The notes under the pieces are model-generated. The model saw only the letters and a list, made by a program, of their open reading frames with translations, was not told the origin of the DNA and made no database searches. From Marinomonas mediterranea MMB-1 (GTDB lineage: Bacteria; Pseudomonadota; Gammaproteobacteria; Pseudomonadales; Marinomonadaceae), in assembly GCF_000192865.1 (NCBI RefSeq), contig NC_015276.1, positions 2,976,001-3,040,000 on the forward strand: a stretch of 64,000 bases of DNA, written 5' to 3'. Shown piece by piece: positions 1 through 8,982 of this stretch. Position 1 is the first letter of the stretch; each line of letters starts with the position of its first letter. The position numbers and the translations under genes were made by a program.

Positions 1-616
1 CGTCTTTATAAACTCGCTCGGAAATATCAAGCCCGCCGACTGCATTTAGCGCTAAATTATCGCTCAGATTATAGTCATGGTCGAAACCATCAAAATGCGC
101 ATTAACGTCTTTCATATCATTGATGTTACGAGTGTTGGGGGCTGTCGTAGAATGCCCGTAGACAACCTTGAAATTGTTGATTGAATTAGCACCAACATCC
201 GCTTCGAGCTTTGTCTCTGAACCAGATGTGGACGACGACACGTCTTCATAATCAGAAATGTAGCGATCTGGGCTGCGAAACTTAAGTGTCACTTCAGAAA
301 TGCCATTCTCGACACGTTCACGAAAGCTATACCCCATGTCGTTCAACAGGCAAGTATTGGGCGTATCGTAAAAGTGAACATCGCGAACACGTTCTAACTG
401 GGGCGTTCCGCTGACATTTCGATTAATCGCCGACTCAACCACGCTTTCTACATCCCCCACAAGCGCCAAGACATCACTTTGCTCAGTCACGTAGTTGAAC
501 TTAGAGGTATCCAGCATTAGTTTGTATTCTCTGGAAGTAACGTCTGGATTAGCCAGCACGGCGACCGAGGTAAGCGATAGACTCAACAACACGCCTTTAA
601 CAATCATTGATTTCAT
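1..616 (-). CDS. Secreted CYTH-like protein, partial (runs off the window)
   Basis: An open frame reads from an ATG at 616 to the window edge (about 205 residues, C-terminus missing). An AAGAGG-type ribosome site precedes the ATG. The first 21 residues are a clear signal peptide ending VAVLA, so the product is periplasmic or secreted. The stretch around residues 75-120 (HFYDTPNTCLL, GYSFRERV, EVTLKFRSPDRY) resembles the CYTH/triphosphate-tunnel fold, where a YxDTP strand, an RxR strand and a TLKxR strand line the tunnel. That match is by pattern only. Its role here is unknown. It is the last visible gene of the minus-strand series that begins near 4.3 kb. Confidence 0.6.
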   Translation of the reverse strand, partial: MKSMIVKGVLLSLSLTSVAVLANPDVTSREYKLMLDTSKFNYVTEQSDVLALVGDVESVVESAINRNVSGTPQLERVRDVHFYDTPNTCLLNDMGYSFRERVENGISEVTLKFRSPDRYISDYEDVSSSTSGSETKLEADVGANSINNFKVVYGHSTTAPNTRNINDMKDVNAHFDGFDHDYNLSDNLALNAVGGLDISERVYKD

Positions 617-717
617 ACATTCTTCCTCTTGAAAGTTTCGCCCTATGCGAAAGTCACCTGCAAGATAACGAAGAATAATGAATCTAGAATGACAGTTTAA
701 ATAAATCATTTACGCCT

Positions 718-1647
718 TTAGTACTGCGGCAAAAAGCGCTTCCAATCCGTCAGCATAAAAGGATATTCGCCCGTTACATCTACCGTGCTGTACCAACTCT
801 GTTTCGCTCCGGTATTAATGCCCTGATAGTTAAATACCACTTTCGAGACGAGCCGGTCGCCGCTCCATGAGAGTAACAAATCCACACTCACAAGTTGGTA
901 ACCACTGGGGTTGGGACCACTGGCATTGGCCTTGTAACAAAAGTCATAAGATTCCGTGTAAATCTTAGTGTTGTTGTAGAGCAAATAATTTAAAGCTCGC
1001 TCTTGATTGCTTAGGCCGTTATTCGCGTTTAAAGAAAGAATCTCCTCGGCGAGCGCAAGCATTTCAGTATCACCACTCTTCGCCCCTAAACTTGCCCTCA
1101 CGGGCGTCGATTTAATCGGAATCAAATTACTTAAAAGAACATGCCCATTACCCGTTAGCTGACCTATCATGATTATGGACTCGTGCTTAGCGCCTAATGC
1201 CGCCACCAGCTGCATAAGACTCTCATCCGATTCAGCAAAAATACGGTAGACTTCGTTGCTATCGACATTACTGAACACCCAGCTCATTTCACGTGCGACG
1301 TAGGCATTTTCAGGCTTACTAAAACCCTGATGCAAAGTCGCGCTCAAACTATCACTTTGATTCAATCGGGCTAAAGACACCTCATCATTGATGTTTTCGA
1401 GGCTTGAGACGTCCACGCCTGTGAGTAAACAGGCTTGGTAAAACTCCTTTTCTACGCCCAAATTAGGAAAATAGGCATTTACACTCCCGACGACATACAC
1501 ATACTCTTTATCTGTCTGTCCCCCACCGACGCCTAATTCCATCTCAGATTGAAATGGCTCTCGCTGAATAACAATAGAAGGTTTGGAGCGATAACGAGCC
1601 ACACCTGCATTTTCAAAAGGTTGATCTTCGCGCCTGTTTGAATTCAT
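718..1647 (-). CDS. PatG C-terminal-domain paralogue 1
   Basis: 309 residues. The start at 1647 has AAGGAG eight bases upstream. The protein has the two blocks that close cyanobactin maturation protease PatG: an N-terminal block YVYVVGSVNAYFPNLGVEKEF (residues ~49-69, compare YALGxxxPxFPSLxVEKEF) and a C-terminal block with ERALNYLLYN and YSTVDVTGEYPF (residues ~215-300). The subtilisin domain of PatG is absent, so a proteolytic role is not supported. A VIQR motif stands at residues ~26-29, just before the conserved domain, as in both neighbours. Sixteen bases separate it from the upstream paralogue, which suggests one operon. Function unknown; a structural or partner-binding domain is the best guess. 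Confidence 0.68.
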   Translation of the reverse strand: MNSNRREDQPFENAGVARYRSKPSIVIQREPFQSEMELGVGGGQTDKEYVYVVGSVNAYFPNLGVEKEFYQACLLTGVDVSSLENINDEVSLARLNQSDSLSATLHQGFSKPENAYVAREMSWVFSNVDSNEVYRIFAESDESLMQLVAALGAKHESIIMIGQLTGNGHVLLSNLIPIKSTPVRASLGAKSGDTEMLALAEEILSLNANNGLSNQERALNYLLYNNTKIYTESYDFCYKANASGPNPSGYQLVSVDLLLSWSGDRLVSKVVFNYQGINTGAKQSWYSTVDVTGEYPFMLTDWKRFLPQY

Positions 1648-1663
1648 GTCTGCGACTCCTTAA

Positions 1664-2476
1664 TTATGGGTTGGTTGGGACATAGCGTCTTAGGGGGAAA
1701 TCAACAAACGGGTATTGATCAGTAACATCAATTCCGCATGAGTAAGACTCCTCGACACCTTGTTCATAGTAAGTCAATACAAGCTCTACCAACGATCGCC
1801 CGGTTTGTTGATATGGTTGATACGTTAGGCTCAAAAGCTCTTTTGGTAGATCGAGCCCCTTAGGTAAGATGGCCGCGTAATTAAACACAAGAAAATTGAT
1901 CGCTCGATGTTCGTTCGAGGCGCCGTCATTAAGCTGGAGAGAAATGGGGGCCATGTCTTTCGTCGAATTGGATTCGACATGGTTACAAATCACGATCGGC
2001 AGACGAAGATCATCACACTTCCCGTCTGGAGCGAGACCTCCTAGCTCACCAATTAAAGACGATTGCTGTGGCGAGTTTGAGGGATTAAGCGCGTCAATGA
2101 GTGCGTCTAACTCGTTTTGAAATCGAGGAACAACGAGATACGTATCGACATTATTAATGCTATAAGCCCAACACGCTTTTTCGGCCAAATACAAATAGGG
2201 TCGAAAAGAAAGTCCTGAACTGCTATCCGTGTACGAATAGCTAAATACACCGTAATAGTCATCCGGTTTTAGGTTTAAAGAAGACGCGGCAGCGGCAAAC
2301 TCTTTTTGTAAATCTAATGAAGGAAAGAATGGCCTGAGCTCCCCCAACGCATACACAGGTTGTGTTGAATCACATGTGCAACCTGCTGTCGTGCAGTGAC
2401 ACGCTCTTTGAATCACCTCGCTGTCTAAACCCTCATGCAAGCCAACCTGTTCTGAAATATCATTTGTCGTATTCAT
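1664..2476 (-). CDS. PatG C-terminal-domain paralogue 2
   Basis: 270 residues from the second of two adjacent ATGs, with AAGGA seven bases upstream. It has the order seen in both neighbours: VIQR near residue 22, a short Cys-rich segment (RACHCTTAGCTCDS) found in this copy only, then YALGELRPFFPSLDLQKEF, a YLYLAEKACWAYSI segment, and a C-terminal block with HRAINFLVFNYAAI and CGIDVTDQYPF. These match the PatG C-terminal module. The four clustered cysteines (CHCTTAGCTC) could bind metal or form disulfides. There is no signal peptide and no peptidase motif. It lies between two paralogues and is probably co-transcribed with them. Confidence 0.68.
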   Translation of the reverse strand: MNTTNDISEQVGLHEGLDSEVIQRACHCTTAGCTCDSTQPVYALGELRPFFPSLDLQKEFAAAASSLNLKPDDYYGVFSYSYTDSSSGLSFRPYLYLAEKACWAYSINNVDTYLVVPRFQNELDALIDALNPSNSPQQSSLIGELGGLAPDGKCDDLRLPIVICNHVESNSTKDMAPISLQLNDGASNEHRAINFLVFNYAAILPKGLDLPKELLSLTYQPYQQTGRSLVELVLTYYEQGVEESYSCGIDVTDQYPFVDFPLRRYVPTNP

Positions 2477-2509
2477 CATCTGATCCTTGTTATATTCAGT
2501 CAGTAAGAC

Positions 2510-3535
2510 TCAGCTCGCTATTGGGGTTAAAGGCATAAACGCCTGCAAAGGCGAATTTATAAAAGGAAACTGGGTCGTGACGTCCACACTGCAGTAGTAA
2601 TATTTTTCCTGTTTCGTCGTTTTGCTTTTATAAAGAAACACAATATCGACGACCGTATGTGGTGATTTTAAATCTGAGTAATTGGTCGTAACTTTATCCA
2701 AAAAGAACGACGAAATAGCCGAAGAACTGCTATTTCCATTGCTCATTGAATGGGTCGTCAAATAGATGGCAGGATAACGAAAGGCCAGATAATTTTTAGC
2801 GCGATTAAAATCGGTACGCCCCTGATTCGGGCTAAATTCCAATTGTTTCAGAACGTCTTGTATCGCCGCAGTAGCAACACCGGTTTGCTGCTTTAATTGA
2901 TTATGTAAGTCATCCAATGTCTGACTGAAGCAGTGATTGCAAATAACGTTAGTCAGCCCACTCGTGGCCGATTTCGAATCATCGACAACAACCCCAATTA
3001 CAGTAGACAAAACTTCCTGCAAACTGTCAGACAACGGCTTTAACGCATCAATAAAATTCAAAAGCTCTTCACGCGAACGGGGCAATACCTGATAACAATT
3101 CTTTTTATTAATGCTTAATACCCAGCGAACCTGCTCTGCAATATAGAAATAGGGACGTTTTTTGGTCGTTGGATCCTGATAGTTAAAAACGGCGTAATAA
3201 TCATGTTCACTCACACCCACAACGCGTGCTGCGGCATCAAATGTCTGCTGCAACCCTTGGTTTGGAAAAACAGGCGCTAACTCGCCAACCGCATAAACAA
3301 ACGTCGTCTCTTGAGCGGATGATTGACGCTGAACCACGTCCTTATCCGCTCTTTCATCTAACTGTTCCAATGGAGGCGTAACCTCTTCTCCACTGATTTC
3401 CATTAGGCTTTGGGGAGCCGTTTGATTGTTTGGCACCGCATTTAAAGCGACATTAGGGACGTCATCAGGCTGTAACGCGCTTTCCAGAACGTCGACGTCC
3501 GCCGCAGAGTTTTCTGAATTCGTAGTATCTGTCAT
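2510..3535 (-). CDS. PatG C-terminal-domain paralogue 3
   Basis: 341 residues from the ATG at 3535, chosen over the ATG nine bases upstream because AGGA then sits seven bases before it. The first ~85 residues are acidic and low in predicted structure, ending in VVQRQ. Then come YAVGELAPVFPNQGLQQTF, a YFYIAEQVRWVLSI segment, and the C-terminal block RAKNYLAFRYPAIYL and CSVDVTTQFPF, which match the PatG C-terminal module. It is the first gene of the three-paralogue series. The recurring [VI][IV]QR before the domain is also seen as SIQR before the DUF4157 domain at 9.7-10.7 kb, a hint that these proteins belong to one system. Confidence 0.68.
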   Translation of the reverse strand: MTDTTNSENSAADVDVLESALQPDDVPNVALNAVPNNQTAPQSLMEISGEEVTPPLEQLDERADKDVVQRQSSAQETTFVYAVGELAPVFPNQGLQQTFDAAARVVGVSEHDYYAVFNYQDPTTKKRPYFYIAEQVRWVLSINKKNCYQVLPRSREELLNFIDALKPLSDSLQEVLSTVIGVVVDDSKSATSGLTNVICNHCFSQTLDDLHNQLKQQTGVATAAIQDVLKQLEFSPNQGRTDFNRAKNYLAFRYPAIYLTTHSMSNGNSSSSAISSFFLDKVTTNYSDLKSPHTVVDIVFLYKSKTTKQEKYYYCSVDVTTQFPFINSPLQAFMPLTPIAS

Positions 3536-3671
3536 TGCTATCATCCTGATCAGTTCGAGTACCTATTAAAGGTAACGCCTTATCCTTATTTAAAATTGGT
3601 GTAACTTGGGATTGGATAGAACCGATATCGCAACGATTTGGCAAAAAATACGACACCATTCGATAGAGCGA

Positions 3672-4316
3672 TTACCTGAGAATATACCCCTCAGGCTCTC
3701 GACCTTTATCGCTAAAAAATTGCTTCGCTTCTCGATACAACTCAGGATAAGTCAGATCAACGACAAACTTAGCGTTGCAATGTTGAAAATCATAATCCCC
3801 CTCAACCACACTATAAGTGTTGTAGGGTTCAAACCAGGATTCATAGAGCTGGGGGGAAAAAATATCGATATTGTCGCTGGCTAATAGACTAGACATCAGC
3901 TTGTTCGCATCAACAAACGAGAACGGCGGTATACAACTCACCAAAACTTTAAAACCGTTCTGACGTGCAATCGAAAAAGATGCTTCTAGTGCATCCGATA
4001 AACCCGCTGCGCCCTCTTGAAGACAGTAACAAACGCCATCGTAACCGTAATCCTTCAGTATTCCAGACTGGATGGCACGAGTCACCGCGTCTACGCAACA
4101 GGGATTAAAGCTCCCTGCTACATCCCCACCTCCAAATGCGATATAACGGTCTCCAGACATGCCTGCGGACAGCTGTTCACTTTCTTTCAGTGCCGTTGCC
4201 ACGTCTGTCCAACCACTCCACGCAATACTGAGTGGCAAAGACGGCGGCGACTTTTCATCAGGTTCGCCGTAATGCCATCTGCCATAACATTCTCCTGCTG
4301 GTTTGATTTTATTCAT
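3672..4316 (-). CDS. GH18-like protein with altered active site
   Basis: 214 residues, start at 4316 with GAGG upstream. It is a diverged paralogue of the C-terminal domain of the LysM protein at 7162: both share LAFSGWTD/IAWSGWTD, a FGGG strand, AIQSGxLxxYxGV, GxKVLV and IDxxSPQLYE/T in the same order, the pattern of a glycosyl hydrolase 18 TIM barrel. Where GH18 enzymes have DGxDxDxE, this protein reads DGVCYCLQ. The acid/base Glu is Gln and the key Asp is Cys, so chitinase-type catalysis is unlikely and a lectin-like or structural role is more plausible. The N-terminus lacks a signal peptide. Confidence 0.6.
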   Translation of the reverse strand: MNKIKPAGECYGRWHYGEPDEKSPPSLPLSIAWSGWTDVATALKESEQLSAGMSGDRYIAFGGGDVAGSFNPCCVDAVTRAIQSGILKDYGYDGVCYCLQEGAAGLSDALEASFSIARQNGFKVLVSCIPPFSFVDANKLMSSLLASDNIDIFSPQLYESWFEPYNTYSVVEGDYDFQHCNAKFVVDLTYPELYREAKQFFSDKGREPEGYILR

Positions 4317-4535
4317 ACCCTAACCTCACCTTAACCTGTCTAATATTCGACTAAGTTTTTACCAGATTGCAAAAGCTGGCTTGGTGCGTTCTACGAATTG
4401 CTTGGCAAAAACACTAAAAAAGCGGGATAAAGAATGGGACTATGGGAATGGGGACCTGGGGCTTTCGTTTCACTAAACGGCCCAAGACTTAGCGGGCAAT
4501 AGAAACCACACTATATAAGCCTGGCAATAGAAATA

Positions 4536-4575
4536 AAAAGCCACACATATCAGTGAAGACATCTGTGGCTTTTTG
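4536..4575 (-). terminator. Terminator after the DUF1906-like gene
   Basis: AAAAAGCCACA and TGTGGCTTTTT arms enclose a short loop. Read on the minus strand the stem is followed by five T, so it would end transcripts from the gene at 4615-5226. The symmetrical A and T runs could also serve the plus strand. Confidence 0.7.
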
Positions 4576-4614
4576 ATCGCTTGTTACTTTTAATGAACAC
4601 TATTTACAGATCGT

Positions 4615-5226
4615 CTAAGAAAGATAGGCCCAGCGAATCTTACACGTACCAGAATTCTCTCCGATTGAAACCGTTTTTAACGTATGTCCGTTTAAACCTA
4701 CGCCGCATTCAGGCGCTTCTAGCACAGTAGAGCCATTGTCTGACGTCGACGTACAAGAGCAATCACATAACCCACCCTTGTAGTAGCCAGCAGAGTAGCC
4801 AGCCTTAATAACAAAGTCCGTCCACTCGTCTCGATACGTCTTTATTCTCGCTTCATCGCTGTTATGCAGCTCTTTTAGGCTTTCTTCATCAAGCCACAAT
4901 GTAATATTTAAAGGTATACCGAGCACTTCGAGACGCTTAAGAAGGTTCGCCGCGTCAGTTGCAGCCTCCTGCTCCGTCACCGCCTCCACTAGAGGCATTA
5001 AACTGAGAGCGCCACCTCCCTTGCCTGTACTCATAATGCCAAACAATTCACGTTCAGTCGCGACACTTGGGTCATCGTCTTGAGGATCCAGCTTTATAGT
5101 ACGCATACAAAACTCGTAACCCTGACTTTTATAGTCTTTCGCGACATCGTAAGTAACGACACCATCAGCCACAAAACCTTTCGCATTCGCTTTTGCATTT
5201 TCCGTTTGAGCTTTTAAATTCGCCAT
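4615..5226 (-). CDS. DUF1906-like (glycoside-hydrolase-like) protein
   Basis: 203 residues from an inner ATG with GAGG eight bases upstream; the longer frame adds 14 residues without a ribosome site. The order GFVADGVVTYDVAKDYKSQG, FCMRTI, a Glu-rich turn, then DAANLLKRLEVLGIPLNITL and a final GYSAGYYKGG follows the plan of DUF1906 (Rv2525c-like) TIM barrels, where the middle segment is 'A...lG.P...iy..vD' and the end is 'GY..GvYg'. The match is weak and based on pattern only. The C-terminal ~45 residues contain a CDCSC cluster. It is the third barrel-like protein within 4.5 kb, next to an eCIS-type ATPase, which suggests delivered cargo. Confidence 0.45.
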   Translation of the reverse strand: MANLKAQTENAKANAKGFVADGVVTYDVAKDYKSQGYEFCMRTIKLDPQDDDPSVATERELFGIMSTGKGGGALSLMPLVEAVTEQEAATDAANLLKRLEVLGIPLNITLWLDEESLKELHNSDEARIKTYRDEWTDFVIKAGYSAGYYKGGLCDCSCTSTSDNGSTVLEAPECGVGLNGHTLKTVSIGENSGTCKIRWAYLS

Positions 5227-5532
5227 TCCAGCAACCTCGTTAAGTCGTGTTTTAGTTCCCTGGATCACCTATCAATACGCGCCAAGGGGCTATATGCACG
5301 ATTAGGGAGATACCAGATGATAACCAAAGTCCATATTTAGCTTTCACTGACTTTGCGAGTTTAACTATACTCAGCATAGTTTTTACCAACTTGGAAGTTT
5401 CTACGGCTCAGTTGGCATTTATTCTTGCGCACTTGGTAAAGATTAGGGTCTTCCGGTATTTTTCAATTTTGAGTTTTGTAAAATGCTATGAATATCTGCC
5501 AAAGTCGTCGTTACCCTTGCCACCTGAGATGC

Positions 5533-6945
5533 TCACCATCTTGGGGAAACCTTTCGCCCTTGCTCTCGCTCTATGCCGTTTAGTACATCTTGATAACGAA
5601 TCGCGATGCCACCTTTTGCCAATGAACGCAATGAAACGTGGCGAATCACATTCATAATATGAGCAGCAGAAAGCGGGTACTGAATAGCAATATCATTAAA
5701 ATTAATGTCGTCATCAAGCGGCGCTTTATCCGAAAACCCTTCTTTCCAAAGTCGCAGACGCTGCTCGCTGTTTGGCAGCGAAAAGTGAACAACGGACTCG
5801 AAACGTCGAAAGAAGGCATCATCGAAGTTTTCTTTGTAGTTTGAAGCAAGGACAACCAACCCATCGAATCGCTCGATCCGCTGAAGCAAATAAGACACAT
5901 GCTGATTTGCATATTGGTCATTCGAATTGGTTGTCTGTGTGCGCTGCCCAAATACCGCATCCGCCTCATCAAAAAAAAGCAATGCTTCATTTTGCTCGGC
6001 GAAACGAAACACTTTCTCTAGGTTCTTTTCTGTCTCTCCGATGTATTTTGAATGCACTCTAGACAGGTCAACCTTGTAGACGTTTTTGCCTAACGTATTT
6101 CCGAGCGCAGTCACCGAGATCGTCTTACCCGTGCCGGGAGGACCATAGAACAAAGCACGGAAACCCACTCGAATCTTATCTTTCATATTCCAATCGTGCT
6201 GTAAAATGGAGCCAAAGTTTACCCAGTCTTTGATGTCCGCCAACTGCTCCAAAGTATCTTCAGGCAAATAGACATCCTCTAAGGACAACGTCGATTCAAT
6301 AATTTGAGCGGGGAAATCACTCCCCAACGCGACTTTATAGGCTTGCCCCGTTGTAAATCGGGGAACGTGCTCTGGAGCCAGAATCAAGGTGTCTTTGAGT
6401 GGGTTCACATGCCGCTCTGATTCCACGGTCATAAGTGAAAGCAATACGTGTTCATCGTCTCCACGAACGCTGCTTTTTTCTTTCTTATTAGTAAGAAAGC
6501 TCTGGATTTCAAGTTTTGTCTCAACCGAGCTCCCACCCAAAAGAAACGCCAACGTTTCCCCTGTTGCGACATACATCCCTTGATACTCGACACAACCAAA
6601 CTCAGTATAAGGTCGATCCGTTCCTTCATTGCGCGACAAAAACACATCAAAAACCTGAGGCTTAACATAGGGGACTAGCGCCAATATCAACAATAACTGC
6701 GAACGAAAGTCTAAATGCTGACGTCGTATATAGGTTGCAAGGGCTGACCAGTCACTATGATGATTTGGCGGTTCATGGACTTTTATATCACTATGGGAAC
6801 ACTCTTCTAAAAAATACAGCTGCATGCGAGTACGTATGACCACTTCGCACCATGATAAATAAGCCTCTAATGTCTTAGCATTGGCCTGTAACGCCGTGCG
6901 CTGATCTTTATCTGGTGCGTACGCAATCACGTTATCGTTGATCAT
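5533..6945 (-). CDS. AAA+ ATPase, eCIS-associated type
   Basis: 470 residues with GAGGG before the ATG. The N-terminal ~225 residues match no family I recognise. The C-terminal AAA+ module has Walker A GPPGTGKT (268-275), Walker B LLFFDEAD (322-329), a sensor segment LVVLASNYKENFD and an Arg pair at 380-381 in the FFRRFE arginine-finger motif. This two-part plan, with a single proteasome/VCP-type AAA module, is typical of the ATPase encoded in phage-tail-like contractile injection systems (Afp15/Pvc15 type). It is thought to act in assembly or cargo loading. No sheath, tube or baseplate gene is visible here. They may lie left of the window or be absent. Confidence 0.72.
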   Translation of the reverse strand: MINDNVIAYAPDKDQRTALQANAKTLEAYLSWCEVVIRTRMQLYFLEECSHSDIKVHEPPNHHSDWSALATYIRRQHLDFRSQLLLILALVPYVKPQVFDVFLSRNEGTDRPYTEFGCVEYQGMYVATGETLAFLLGGSSVETKLEIQSFLTNKKEKSSVRGDDEHVLLSLMTVESERHVNPLKDTLILAPEHVPRFTTGQAYKVALGSDFPAQIIESTLSLEDVYLPEDTLEQLADIKDWVNFGSILQHDWNMKDKIRVGFRALFYGPPGTGKTISVTALGNTLGKNVYKVDLSRVHSKYIGETEKNLEKVFRFAEQNEALLFFDEADAVFGQRTQTTNSNDQYANQHVSYLLQRIERFDGLVVLASNYKENFDDAFFRRFESVVHFSLPNSEQRLRLWKEGFSDKAPLDDDINFNDIAIQYPLSAAHIMNVIRHVSLRSLAKGGIAIRYQDVLNGIEREQGRKVSPRW

Positions 6946-7161
6946 ACCCTTCCCTCAATCGCAGACTAAAAACTTACTATAGTAATGACCCAATACAATC
7001 TCTTGGTCGAATTAGCATAGGAATTTGGTATATATCATGATCTAACGGCTCTTTAGCTTGATCGATAAAAGTCATTCTAACCAAGCTATTCTTTGGTAAG
7101 GCACTACACTGAACACCTCTACAAAACCAAAAGCCTCTCAATATAAAAAAGGGAAATAAGG

Positions 7162-8184
7162 ATGAAAACTGTTTTGAAATACACCGTTCAACCAGGCGAC
7201 TCGTTATCAAAAATTGCCGATCAAATAAGCGCATCGGCGGGCATAACGACGGATCAAATAGAAGCGGCCAACCCTAGCGTTGTACCCTCTGCTCTACAAA
7301 TCGGCCAGTTATTAACGATCCCTCAATTAGACACGCCTACAAACCGCTGGTTTTATACTGTTTTAAGTGGCGATAGCTTTTCTGGGATTGCCGCGGCTTT
7401 AGCCCAATGCAAAGGGTTAACATACGAAGAAATTGAGCAAGATAACTCACTTACAGGTTCAACAATCGATGTTGGACAAGTACTCAACATTCCAGCGACA
7501 TCAAGCGATGCCCCCACTCAAGATAATTTAGCACCTAATGCAATCAATATGGGTTATTGGAACTGGACATGGTCTGGAACGTCAAATCCGTCAAATGCGA
7601 CGCTCAGTCTTGCTTTTAGTGGATGGACCGACCCAACGACAGCATTACAGGACAGCCATCAGGTTAAACCGTCTCTAGTAGGAACAAAATACTTAACTTT
7701 TGGTGGCGGCAATGATAACGGTAAGTTTACCGCCCTCTCACTACAAGACATTACGTCCGCCATTCAGTCAGGAAAACTCGAAGGCTATGAAGGCGTTGCG
7801 TACGATGTTGAAGAAGGCGACAGTCACTTGGAAAATGACTTTGCAGTCTCATTCAAAGCCGCAAAAGACGCTGGTCTCAAGGTTCTGGTAACGGTCAGTC
7901 ACTCTGCCCCCTATGGCATTACTGATGCAGACGCTCTGATGCAATCCTTTTTCGCGGATAGCAATATCGACCTACTGTCACCTCAGCTATACACAGAAGG
8001 GGACGAAACAGAGAACGATTATCAGACGACTTCGGGAACGTCCACAACGTGGGAAGATTACGCATCGGCAAAAGCCGCCATTGTGCCGAGTATCGTGACA
8101 AGCGATCTGTATGATAGCGCGACCGGTTACTTCACTGAACAAGGTGTGACCTTAGCGGGTTATATTCAGTGGGCGCAGGTTTAA
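7162..8184 (+). CDS. Two-LysM protein with GH18-like domain
   Basis: 340 residues, start at 7162 with AAGGGA seven bases upstream. Two LysM domains (about residues 5-52 and 64-112, each with YTVxxGDS and a closing LxIP) bind peptidoglycan or chitin-like glycans. Residues ~125-340 form a GH18-like barrel with SGWTD, FGGG, EGVAYDVEE and LLSPQLY. In that catalytic strand the final DxE of DGxDxDxE is kept, but the first two Asp are replaced, so weak or altered activity is possible. There is no signal peptide, which fits delivery by a non-Sec route such as an eCIS. It is divergent to the ATPase gene at 5533-6945 and paralogous to the gene at 3672-4316. Confidence 0.72.
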   Translation: MKTVLKYTVQPGDSLSKIADQISASAGITTDQIEAANPSVVPSALQIGQLLTIPQLDTPTNRWFYTVLSGDSFSGIAAALAQCKGLTYEEIEQDNSLTGSTIDVGQVLNIPATSSDAPTQDNLAPNAINMGYWNWTWSGTSNPSNATLSLAFSGWTDPTTALQDSHQVKPSLVGTKYLTFGGGNDNGKFTALSLQDITSAIQSGKLEGYEGVAYDVEEGDSHLENDFAVSFKAAKDAGLKVLVTVSHSAPYGITDADALMQSFFADSNIDLLSPQLYTEGDETENDYQTTSGTSTTWEDYASAKAAIVPSIVTSDLYDSATGYFTEQGVTLAGYIQWAQV

Positions 8185-8192
8185 GGTTTCAA

Positions 8193-8224
8193 AACGCTCG
8201 GGTGGGAATGCTTTCCGCGTCCGA
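8193..8224 (+). terminator. Possible terminator after the LysM gene
   Basis: GCTCGG and CCGAGC arms flank an imperfect GC-rich stem just after the stop codon. It is followed by a mixed T-rich stretch rather than a clean T run. It lies between convergent genes. Confidence 0.4.
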
Positions 8225-8233
8225 GCTTCACTT

Positions 8234-8947
8234 TTACTTTTCGCTCCTCTCACTGCGAATCATTTTCTGGCAGCCACAATGTTCCTTGCCGTAGTGATTC
8301 GCGTCCTGCCCTGTGGGTTCAAACCCATAGCGCTCATACGCTCCTACCGCTCTCTTAGCTGAATCCACGCCAATAACAGTCTTTCCTTTTGAAACTCTTG
8401 GCTTTAATGAATTAAGATACTTGTCCACAGCCCATTTCAAAGACCCGCTATAGTCAGGTTTTTTTACGAATCCCGTAATCTCATAGTCGATATTGTCATT
8501 ATCATACGGAACACGCAACGTGATGACTCCTACGGGGACGCCCTTCGAGGTGATCAGTGTAATGTCCTCATCAATACTGTCTAACGTCTTCTTGCTCAAT
8601 GCATAATCTCGAAGATCATCACAAACACAAGCTATCTCCTCTTCTTTGCGCCAGTTTTTATTAGAACAAGGAGTATTGTTATCCGTCTCAATCTTCTCTC
8701 TATATGCTTGATAATCAGACTCACTCACATCGCTTTTTAACAACGCTTCATCACGCCACGTTTTTAACATCGATAAATATTGTTTAAATTGCTTTTTACT
8801 ATGAACGAGCTCCAACCCATCGGCAGCAGGATCTCGTTTAGCAGAAGTTGAACGTAGCTGAACAAAAAAGCGAATATCTTTCGGATGAACACACTTCGCG
8901 TGCGTGCTTCTATTTTGTCTTGACGTTTTATTTATACCGCAATACAT
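8234..8947 (-). CDS. GNAT-like acetyltransferase domain protein
   Basis: 237 residues, with GAGG ten bases before the ATG. The C-terminal half resembles a GNAT fold: a strand GVPVGVITLRV, a strand DYEITGFVKKPDYSG (position of the acetyl-CoA pyrophosphate region), and the family-typical ending AVGAYERYGFEPTG. The Q/RxxGxG/A loop is not clear, so enzyme activity is uncertain. The N-terminal ~60 residues are basic and include FVQLRS, recalling the [VI]QR element of nearby proteins. It is encoded just after the DUF4157 gene and an unknown gene in the same direction, and may be a further effector or a modifying partner. Confidence 0.5.
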   Translation of the reverse strand: MYCGINKTSRQNRSTHAKCVHPKDIRFFVQLRSTSAKRDPAADGLELVHSKKQFKQYLSMLKTWRDEALLKSDVSESDYQAYREKIETDNNTPCSNKNWRKEEEIACVCDDLRDYALSKKTLDSIDEDITLITSKGVPVGVITLRVPYDNDNIDYEITGFVKKPDYSGSLKWAVDKYLNSLKPRVSKGKTVIGVDSAKRAVGAYERYGFEPTGQDANHYGKEHCGCQKMIRSERSEK

Positions 8948-8982
8948 AATGAATTAACCTCAAATATTTATAGCCGGAAAGA

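Noticed and set aside
5391..5657. 88-codon plus-strand frame upstream of the AAA+ gene end
   Set aside because: Overlaps the ATPase C-terminus in antisense and has no ribosome site or family match.
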